Assembly: GCA_030637065.1 (NCBI GenBank)
Contig: DAOVVQ010000238.1
Location: forward strand, 1 to 6,046
Source: Planctomycetota bacterium
GTDB taxonomy: Bacteria; Planctomycetota; Phycisphaerae; Sedimentisphaerales; Anaerohalosphaeraceae
Direction: 5' to 3'
DNA length: 6,046 nt
Shown: positions 1-5,242 of the stretch, one piece after another
Numbering within the stretch: position 1 is the first letter of the stretch
Layout: each line of letters starts with the position of its first letter
The notes under the pieces: generated by a model
The model's input: the letters and a program-made list of their open reading frames with translations, nothing else
What the model was told of the DNA's origin: nothing
Database searches by the model: none
Program-made: the position numbers and the translations under genes

Positions 1-22
1 CTATGACACCCTTGCTATGGTC

Positions 23-45
23 GTTGTTTTTGGAACAAAAACAAC
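23..45. repeat. Perfect 10-bp inverted repeat with 3-nt loop
   Basis: The arms GTTGTTTTTG (23-32) and CAAAAACAAC (36-45) are exact reverse complements around a 3-base loop. The hairpin is AT-rich and lies about 50 bp beyond the stop of the sulfite reductase gene. It could be part of a transcription end signal, a protein-binding palindrome or the edge of a repeat element. The stem is poor in GC and no T tract follows it on either strand, so terminator function is only a possibility. Confidence 0.55.
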
Positions 46-48
46 CCC

Positions 49-77
49 GGCATTGGGATATGCCCTGTTTTTCAGGG
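49..77 (-). terminator. Possible weak terminator: two abutting hairpins after the operon
   Basis: Two short inverted repeats sit 20-48 bp past the operon stop. One is GGCAT/ATGCC (49-53 and 60-64). The other is CCCTG/CAGGG (63-67 and 73-77) with a 5-base homopolymer loop. They share two bases, so only one can form fully at a time. On the minus strand neither is followed by a T run, so this is a weak terminator candidate based on position and pairing only. Confidence 0.25.
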
Positions 78-96
78 AACCCACTTCAATAAACCT

Positions 97-2409
97 CTAT
101 TGTTTACGACGAACCTTAACCGCGAAATGGTCGTCGACTTTATCGATCGCAACAACCTCATGGCCCTGCCCGGCAAAGCTGTCCGGCACATTCTGAACCG
201 GCTCACCGTCATCGAGCAATACCTCAAGAACCTCGCCAACGTCGACCTTTTCCAACGCCAGCTTGGCCTTGACAAAATTAAGCGGGCACGCGACACCCAG
301 CAGATCGACCTTATGCGTCTTGTCGCCCTCATCTGCACCGGCGACTTGTTCGATCGGGCTGATCCTGAACTTAAGACGAGCATCGAGCGAACGGAAAAGC
401 TCCGCTACCCGATCAGCCAATTCTTCGACCTGGCTTAGCATATCTCCGATCGATTCGCGGTCGCCCATACGCCACTCGACCGCGGCATCGATTATATCCT
501 GGCTGCTCTTCTTCACCCAGCCGGGCCCGATTAGATGCTCGCTGAACGCCGCAAAAACCTCACGGTCCTTCTTGGACTCGAGGCCATAGACGATCATCAG
601 CGCCCGCGAAGAGGCAATTATCGCACTGTAGAGCGCCTCGCTCCTGCGAAGGGCGCCGGCAGCCTCTTTCGCCGTCTTGATCGCATCTGCGGCCTGGTCG
701 ATATCGACCCTGCCGACATCCATCACGCTGGCCCCGCACTCGCCGGGCCCGCGACCAGCCAACGAAAACGCCTCTTTCGCACCGTAGTCGCGATAGTAAT
801 CCTCGGTCACTTCCACCGCGGACAGATCGCCATATTTCGCGGCAAGCTCCCTCAACTGCTCCTTGTTCGTCTTTCCGGTCTTGAGCGCCTCGGCGACCAT
901 CTCCGGGATCCTTCTGGCGGGCACATACCCGACCCGCTCGGCGAGCTGCGAATCGCCTTCGTGCATCCTGGCCTCTGCAAACACATCATAACACGGCATA
1001 AGCCTGCCGTCGACACGCTTTACGCGACCCTGAAAACCGATGGTCGCTACATAATGATGACCGCACGAATTCGGGCACCCGCTGATCCTTATAATCTCAT
1101 CGATCCCCTCCGGCGACATCTCGGTTTCGCCAAGCTTTGTCGAAATCGCATCCGACAGGCCGCGAGAAAGGCACAGTCCCAGTTTGCACGTCGCCGCACC
1201 GGTACATGCGACGATCTTCGGCAGCGAATCGCCCGAAACATCGCTGCTAAGACCCTTAAGCTCGGCGATAACCTTTTCAACATCGCTGCCGCCGACATCG
1301 CTTATCAGTAGATCCTGCTTCTGCGTCGTCCTGACCGCACCAACCCCATACCGCCGGGCAATATCGGCGATCTTTGCAAGGTCATCCGCACTGACATCGC
1401 CGTGCGTCAGCCTAAGCCGCACCGTAAACCGTCCGTCCACCTTATCAGCGGTAACATTGCGATGCGGAGCCGGGAGGCTGCCTTGATCTTCATCCCCCGC
1501 TGAGGCTTCGATACCGTCGCGAATCTCAGGAACCTCGAACGTCAGCCCGCTGGCCTTAAGCGCCTCACGCTCGGCCCGGTAGAGCTTAACGAACTCCTCT
1601 TCGCCAACGCGGCCAAGAACATACCTCAGCCTCGCCCTGCTTCGATTGGCCCTATCGCCGTGCTTATCGAAGAGCTGCTTGACCGCCTCTGCGACCTCGA
1701 ATATCTCACCAGCCTCGATAAAGTCCTCGATCTTGACCCCAACCGTAGCGTTCGGCCCCAAACCGCCGCCGGCATAGACGCTGAAACCTTTTCTGCCATC
1801 CCGGATGTGTGCAAAGAACCCAACATCCGCCACCGATGCAAGAGCACAGTCCGACGAACAGCCGGAAAACACGATCTTGTACTTCCGCGGCAGATTAAAC
1901 GAACCGGCATCCTGCAGGAGAAATTCCGCCGTCGCCATCGAGTGCGGCAAAACATCGAACACCTCTTCGGCGCACACACCGGCCCGCGGGCAGGCTGTAA
2001 CATTACGCACGGTATTGCCGCCGCCGCCGCGAGCGGTCAACCCGGCCGCCAGCAGACCCTCTAACACATCCGGGGTATTTTCGATCGCAACCTCATGGAT
2101 CTGAATATCCTGCCGGGTCGTTACGTGCAGCACACCGTCGCCGAACTTTTTGCTAAGCTCGGAAATACGTTCCAACTGGCCGCTCAAAACAACGCCCGCC
2201 CCGATACGAATCCTGACCATAAAGTCACCGCTCTTTCGCTGTTCATAGATACCCATCGGGACGCGATACCCGCGGAACAAGACCGGGTTCGTCTCACCGC
2301 GCACATATTTTTCCACGTTCGCCCGATAGCCTGAAACGTCCTTCCGCACGGACTGGGGAATATGCATTATATCCGCCTCGGTCCATGCCGACTTATTATC
2401 CGAATCCAT
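97..2409 (-). CDS. sir: Siroheme [4Fe-4S] sulfite reductase with C-terminal TusA domain
   Basis: Predicted to reduce sulfite to sulfide in the cytoplasm, supplying the sulfur for the carrier and MetY encoded upstream. Residues are numbered from the ATG at 2415. The first nitrite/sulfite reductase half covers about 45-270 and has TTRQDIQIHEV (99-109) and cysteines 142, 148, 186 and 190. The second half, about 325-510, has TTQKQDLL (363-370) and cysteines 404, 410, 447 and 451. The C-x5-C plus C-x3-C pattern binds siroheme and a 4Fe-4S cluster in this family, and here both halves carry it. Residues about 520-690 form an unassigned, largely helical region containing GRGPGECGA (554-562). Residues about 702-770 are a TusA-like domain with Cys710-Pro711. 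The start at 2409 is preferred because AAAGG (2416-2420) lies 6 nt from it but touches the ATG at 2415; that alternative overlaps the previous stop by 4 nt. Nitrite reduction is possible but less likely in this context. Confidence 0.9.
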   Translation of the reverse strand: MDSDNKSAWTEADIMHIPQSVRKDVSGYRANVEKYVRGETNPVLFRGYRVPMGIYEQRKSGDFMVRIRIGAGVVLSGQLERISELSKKFGDGVLHVTTRQDIQIHEVAIENTPDVLEGLLAAGLTARGGGGNTVRNVTACPRAGVCAEEVFDVLPHSMATAEFLLQDAGSFNLPRKYKIVFSGCSSDCALASVADVGFFAHIRDGRKGFSVYAGGGLGPNATVGVKIEDFIEAGEIFEVAEAVKQLFDKHGDRANRSRARLRYVLGRVGEEEFVKLYRAEREALKASGLTFEVPEIRDGIEASAGDEDQGSLPAPHRNVTADKVDGRFTVRLRLTHGDVSADDLAKIADIARRYGVGAVRTTQKQDLLISDVGGSDVEKVIAELKGLSSDVSGDSLPKIVACTGAATCKLGLCLSRGLSDAISTKLGETEMSPEGIDEIIRISGCPNSCGHHYVATIGFQGRVKRVDGRLMPCYDVFAEARMHEGDSQLAERVGYVPARRIPEMVAEALKTGKTNKEQLRELAAKYGDLSAVEVTEDYYRDYGAKEAFSLAGRGPGECGASVMDVGRVDIDQAADAIKTAKEAAGALRRSEALYSAIIASSRALMIVYGLESKKDREVFAAFSEHLIGPGWVKKSSQDIIDAAVEWRMGDRESIGDMLSQVEELADRVAELFRSLDARLKFRISPIEQVAGADEGDKTHKVDLLGVACPLNFVKAKLALEKVDVGEVLEVLLDDGEPVQNVPDSFAGQGHEVVAIDKVDDHFAVKVRRKQ

Positions 2410-2411
2410 CT

Positions 2412-2843
2412 TCATCCTTTCACAATCTGTATTTGCACTTCGCTTGCCGCGCCCTCTTCGACGCTAAAGGACTTCAGCACCGGCGCGAACGCCTCGGCGA
2501 GCGACAAAATCATATACATCACGCCCGGCGTAACCGCCAGCCGCATATCCTCCTGCGAAAACCGCGCCGGCGTCGCCGGATGGCTGTGATAAACCGCCAT
2601 CATCTCCAGCCCGCACGCCCGAATATCCCTGGCAACCTTAAACTGTTCTTCCGGGACCATCGTAAAATGAACGGCACTTTTGTCCGCGTTGGTCATCTCA
2701 TAAAACTTTTCCACGCAGCCGCCGCCTTCATCGCCGGAGGGCAACCTGCCGGCAAGGATACCGCACGCCTCCAACGGCACCGCCTGCTTAGCCTGGGCCA
2801 GCATCCGGTCAAATATTGCCTGCGGCATTTGTAACTGCTGCAT
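2412..2843 (-). CDS. hcyD: JAMM/M67 zinc metallopeptidase, likely carrier-processing HcyD
   Basis: A 143-residue single-domain JAMM (Mov34/MPN) protease of the Mec/HcyD type. The zinc and catalytic motif is complete: Glu25 in PLEACGILAG, His86 and His88 in HSHP (86-89), then Ser96 and Asp99. In known systems such enzymes cut a ubiquitin-like protein after its Gly-Gly; Wolinella HcyD removes a C-terminal extension from HcyS. Here the neighbouring carrier ends Gly-Gly-Leu-Asn, so removal of Leu-Asn is the inferred job. The gene starts 2 nt after the stop of the E1 gene, with AAGGA (2850-2854) 6 nt before the ATG. A Mec-like role, releasing an amino acid from a carrier adduct as in the mycobacterial CysO pathway, is an alternative, but the partner PLP enzyme is of MetY type. 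Confidence 0.88.
   Translation of the reverse strand: MQQLQMPQAIFDRMLAQAKQAVPLEACGILAGRLPSGDEGGGCVEKFYEMTNADKSAVHFTMVPEEQFKVARDIRACGLEMMAVYHSHPATPARFSQEDMRLAVTPGVMYMILSLAEAFAPVLKSFSVEEGAASEVQIQIVKG
2416..2420 (-). promoter_or_regulatory. Ribosome binding site deciding the sulfite reductase start
   Basis: The minus strand reads AAAGG here, directly against the ATG at 2415 (no spacer) but 6 nt from the in-frame ATG at 2409. Nothing resembling a Shine-Dalgarno lies 5-10 nt before the first ATG. This favours initiation at 2409 and removes the apparent ATGA overlap with the preceding gene. Confidence 0.55.
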
Positions 2844-2845
2844 CG

Positions 2846-3655
2846 TCAGTCCTTCTTCAAATCGCAGACCGGCTGCTCTTCGTCTTTCAGTTCCGTAATC
2901 TTCGGGCTATCGCCGCAAAGAACACAATTCGGATTGCGGTTTAAATTTATCCTGCGAAACTGCATCGTCAAAGCATTATACGTCAGCAGCACGCCAGTCA
3001 GCAGCTCGCCGATCCCCAACACATACTTTACCGCCTCGGTCGCCTGCAAAGACCCGATCACGCCGGCCAGAACGCCAAGCACACCCGCCTGCGAGCACGA
3101 TGGCACCGCGTTGGCCGGAGGCGGAGTTTCGAATATGCAGCGATAGCACGTCGTCTCGCCGGGCAAAATCGTTATCAACTGCCCGTCGAACCGCAGGATA
3201 CCGGCGTGAGAAAACGCCTTTCGCTCGAAATAGCACGCGTCGTTGATCAAAAACTTCGCAGGAAAATTATCCGTCCCGTCAATGACGAAATCATAATCCC
3301 GGATAATCTCGCGGATATTGTCAGCCTTCGCCCACGTATGGTAGGTCTTAACCGTCACATCCGGGTTTATCGCCTCCATCTTCGCCCTTGCGGAATCGAC
3401 CTTATTTACGTTCAGGTCGGCTGTGTGGTGAATGATCTGCCGCTGGAGGTTCGTCATGTCGACTGTGTCGGCGTCGATAATGCCTATCGTCCCGACGCCC
3501 GCCGCTGCAAGGTACAGACCCGCGGGAGAACCCAGCCCGCCTGCACCGACGATGAGCACCTTCGAGTCAAGCAGCTTCGCCTGGCCCGTCCCGCCGATCT
3601 GCTCTAAGATGATGTGCCGGCTGTAACGCTCGATCTGTTGGTCAGTTAAGTCCAC
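2846..3655 (-). CDS. hcyF: ThiF/MoeB-family E1 enzyme activating the sulfur carrier (HcyF-like)
   Basis: A 269-residue adenylating enzyme, close to the usual ThiF/MoeB length. It is predicted to adenylate the C-terminal glycine of the ThiS-like carrier with ATP, so that sulfur can convert it to a thiocarboxylate. Visible motifs are: N-terminal YSRHIIL (11-17); the nucleotide loop GAGGLGS (37-43); Asp61 and the NLQRQ segment (69-73); DGTDN (126-130); zinc-binding pairs Cys170-x2-Cys173 and Cys244-x2-Cys247; and Cys187 in VPSCSQAG, at the place of the sulfur-transfer cysteine of ThiF. The start is a GTG at 3655, supported by alignment to MoeB-type N termini and a strong ribosome binding site. 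It overlaps the carrier gene by 14 nt. No thiamine or molybdopterin genes are nearby, so HcyF is preferred over ThiF or MoeB. Confidence 0.9.
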   Translation of the reverse strand: MDLTDQQIERYSRHIILEQIGGTGQAKLLDSKVLIVGAGGLGSPAGLYLAAAGVGTIGIIDADTVDMTNLQRQIIHHTADLNVNKVDSARAKMEAINPDVTVKTYHTWAKADNIREIIRDYDFVIDGTDNFPAKFLINDACYFERKAFSHAGILRFDGQLITILPGETTCYRCIFETPPPANAVPSCSQAGVLGVLAGVIGSLQATEAVKYVLGIGELLTGVLLTYNALTMQFRRINLNRNPNCVLCGDSPKITELKDEEQPVCDLKKD

Positions 3656-3857
3656 CGCCGCCTCCCATGAAATAGAGGAACTCGACCTTGCCGCCGTCTT
3701 TCAGAGCCGTAGCGTCAAAATCCTCACGCGGAACGATCTGACCGTCGACCTCGACCGACACCATCTCCGGCATCTTGACATTCTGCTCGACGAGAAGCTC
3801 GCTCACCGTCAAGCCATCTTTCGTTTCGACCTCACTGCCGTTTACAACCAGCTTCAT
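3642..3857 (-). CDS. hcyS: ThiS/MoaD-like sulfur-carrier protein with Leu-Asn C-terminal extension (HcyS-like)
   Basis: A 71-residue ubiquitin-fold carrier. The start MKLVVNGSEVE, the central VSVEVDGQIVPREDF and the late LKDGGKVEFLYFMGGG pattern are typical of ThiS-family proteins, which are usually about 65-70 residues and end in Gly-Gly. Here five glycines (65-69) are followed by Leu70-Asn71, so the functional Gly-Gly is masked. This implies proteolytic maturation, matching the JAMM protease encoded two genes downstream. It is inferred to carry sulfur as a C-terminal thiocarboxylate to MetY. The ATG lies 3 nt after the metY stop, with AGGAG (3864-3868) 6 nt upstream. A thiamine ThiS role is less likely because thiG, thiH and similar genes are absent and metY is the immediate neighbour. 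Confidence 0.88.
   Translation of the reverse strand: MKLVVNGSEVETKDGLTVSELLVEQNVKMPEMVSVEVDGQIVPREDFDATALKDGGKVEFLYFMGGGGGLN
3661..3666 (-). promoter_or_regulatory. Ribosome binding site of the E1 gene embedded in the carrier's glycine codons
   Basis: On the minus strand GGGAGG occurs 5 nt before the GTG at 3655. It is made from the end of the Met64 codon and the first glycine codons of the carrier's poly-glycine tail. It supports the GTG start and suggests translational coupling, because ribosomes finishing the carrier pass over and stop 14 nt inside the E1 gene. Confidence 0.6.
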
Positions 3858-3860
3858 TTC

Positions 3861-5105
3861 TTACTCCTGAAAAGCCTTTTCTATTGCCTGCTCAAAATCG
3901 TCCCGGATATCGTCGAAATCCTCGATCCCAACAGAGACCCGCACCATATCTTCGCCGACACCCATCTTAGCCTGCTCGTCGCCGCTGAATTCGTGAAAGA
4001 TCGTCGACGCCGGGTGGATCACCAACGTCTTGGCATCGCCGAGATTGGCCGCATTTTTGGCTAATTTCAGCGAATCGATAAACTTAAACGCGCGCCCTTT
4101 GTCGCCAAGGCCGAAGGTCAAAAGACCGCCGCCACGACCACCGAAGAGTTCACCGGCCCTGTCGCAGAATTCGCTATCCTTCAGACCCGGATAGTTCACC
4201 CAGCCGACCCTTTTGTCGCCGCTTAGCAGCCTGGCCAGCTTCGCCGCATTGCTGCAATGCTTATCCATCCGCACCGAAAGCGTCTCAAGACCCTGCAGCA
4301 TCAGGAACGAATTCATCGGCGCCGCACAGACCCCGATATCCCGATAAACCACAGACAGCAAATAGCCCAAAAACGCAAACGGGCCCGCCCTGTCGGCAAG
4401 CTTCTTAATATCGTCAAAGACACCCTCGGACCACTTATATGTTCCGCAGTCGACGATTGCCCCGCCGATCGCGGTGCCGTGACCGTTGATATATTTCGTC
4501 GTCGAATGAACAACGATATCGGCGCCGAACTCCTTAGGCTGGATCAGGGCCGGCGTAGTTACCGTATTATCGACCACCAGCGGAATATTGGCATCCTTGG
4601 CGATCTTCGATATCGCAGGTATATCCGGGACATCCATCCCGGGATTGCCGATCGTCTCGACAAAGATAAGCCTGGTCTTGTCGCTTACCGCATCCTTGAA
4701 CTGCCCGGTCTCGGCAGCATCGACCAGCCTGGTCTCTACCCCGAATCGCGAAAGCGTACGCGTAAACAGGGAAACCGTCCCGCCGAATATCCCGGCGGCT
4801 GAGACGATCTCGTCGCCGCTTCTCAGGAGCCCCATCGCAACCGCACAGATCGCCCCCATCCCGCTCGACGTCGCAACACAGCCGACACCCCCCTCAAGGT
4901 CAGCGATCCGCCGCTCCAAAGCATAGTTCGTCGGGTTCGCTATCCGCGAATAGATATATCCACCCGACCTGCAGCCAAAGATATCCGCAAGCTCCTTCGC
5001 CGTCGGATACGTATACGCAGCCGTCTGGTATATCGGGACCGCAGTGCTGTTCGTCGCACTGTCGAACTTAAACCCGCTGTGTATCGCTTTTGTGTCAGCC
5101 TTCAT
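3861..5105 (-). CDS. metY: O-acetylhomoserine sulfhydrylase (MetY family), PLP-dependent
   Basis: A 414-residue Cys/Met-metabolism PLP enzyme. The family's reaction is O-acetylhomoserine plus sulfide giving homocysteine and acetate; in the thiocarboxylate pathway the sulfur comes from the carrier protein. Visible features are: N-terminal TKAIHSGF; YSRIANPT (52-59), which contributes to the phosphate site of the neighbouring subunit; SSGMGA (80-85); Asp179 in VVDNT, which contacts the PLP ring nitrogen; and the Schiff-base lysine Lys204 in HSTTKYINGHG. The C-terminal half has the MetY-like PMNSFLMLQGLETLSVRM segment. Length fits the family, although the stretch around 230-260 looks shorter than in the usual MetY. 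AAAGG (5114-5118) lies 8 nt before the ATG. As first gene after a 137-bp gap it may head its own transcript. Cystathionine gamma-synthase or lyase is a less likely alternative. Confidence 0.92.
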   Translation of the reverse strand: MKADTKAIHSGFKFDSATNSTAVPIYQTAAYTYPTAKELADIFGCRSGGYIYSRIANPTNYALERRIADLEGGVGCVATSSGMGAICAVAMGLLRSGDEIVSAAGIFGGTVSLFTRTLSRFGVETRLVDAAETGQFKDAVSDKTRLIFVETIGNPGMDVPDIPAISKIAKDANIPLVVDNTVTTPALIQPKEFGADIVVHSTTKYINGHGTAIGGAIVDCGTYKWSEGVFDDIKKLADRAGPFAFLGYLLSVVYRDIGVCAAPMNSFLMLQGLETLSVRMDKHCSNAAKLARLLSGDKRVGWVNYPGLKDSEFCDRAGELFGGRGGGLLTFGLGDKGRAFKFIDSLKLAKNAANLGDAKTLVIHPASTIFHEFSGDEQAKMGVGEDMVRVSVGIEDFDDIRDDFEQAIEKAFQE

Positions 5106-5242
5106 CGCTGAAACCTTTCTTTAATGCCAAAACAATGGTGGGCGCCGGTGTGTAAACGCCCATCGGTTTGCTGCGCAAACACGCTGCCACCCTTGCTGAC
5201 GGGCTGACGCGCATTTTTTTAATGGGATTGGTATTAACCCGC
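5106..5242. other. 137-bp intergenic region before metY, candidate leader
   Basis: No gene is supported here. The region separates the CysN-CysC stop from the metY start and is the only sizeable gap in the locus, so a promoter or regulatory leader for metY is plausible. I found no convincing -35/-10 pair on the minus strand and no core of a SAM or other known riboswitch. It contains two adjacent hairpin-forming inverted repeats (5139-5162 and 5166-5180) and a seven-base A run (minus strand) at 5214-5220. Confidence 0.4.
5139..5180. repeat. Pair of adjacent hairpin-forming inverted repeats upstream of metY
   Basis: The first repeat has arms TGGGCG (5139-5144) and CGCCCA (5157-5162) around a 12-base loop. 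The second has GTTTGC (5166-5171) and GCAAAC (5175-5180) around a 3-base loop. They are 3 bp apart and lie 34-75 bp upstream of the metY start. They could be folded leader RNA, an operator or part of a dispersed repeat. Pairing is seen in the sequence; function is unknown. Confidence 0.4.

Larger units (their letters stand above)
1..96. other. Intergenic end of window downstream of the sulfite reductase gene
   Basis: No gene is seen here. It lies just downstream of the stop codon of the last gene of the minus-strand operon. It holds three adjacent short inverted repeats (23-45, 49-64, 63-77), listed separately. None is followed on the minus strand by a clear run of T, so a classical intrinsic terminator cannot be claimed, though transcript folding at the operon end is plausible. 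Confidence 0.6.

Noticed and set aside
535..1311. 258-residue open frame on the plus strand
   Set aside because: It lies wholly inside the sulfite reductase gene on the other strand, is rich in Arg, Pro and His, shows no domain, and mirrors the codon pattern of the real gene.
97..2409. Dissimilatory DsrAB-type reductase
   Set aside because: The two halves are in one chain of the NirA/CysI layout fused to TusA, with no dsrC or membrane complex genes in the window; the operon is biosynthetic.
2846..3857. Thiamine (ThiS/ThiF) or molybdopterin (MoaD/MoeB) biosynthesis pair
   Set aside because: No thiazole or molybdopterin genes are present; the pair sits between metY and a JAMM protease with sulfite reductase, and the carrier has a masked Gly-Gly.
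4257..4802. 181-residue open frame on the plus strand
   Set aside because: It is antisense to metY, which has complete family motifs; its composition (Arg/Ile/Asp-rich, no domain) is that of a shadow frame.
2412..5105. CysO-Mec-CysM type cysteine synthesis as in mycobacteria
   Set aside because: The carrier and JAMM protease fit, but the PLP enzyme is of the MetY fold family with its Lys204 motif, not a CysK/CysM-type cysteine synthase, so homocysteine is the likelier product.
5211..5220. T run on the plus strand as an intrinsic terminator
   Set aside because: The run of seven T has no solid adjacent stem, and no plus-strand gene ends here.
5106..5242. SAM riboswitch before metY
   Set aside because: I looked for the conserved SAM-I core and other methionine-related leader motifs and did not find them; only unrelated short hairpins are present.
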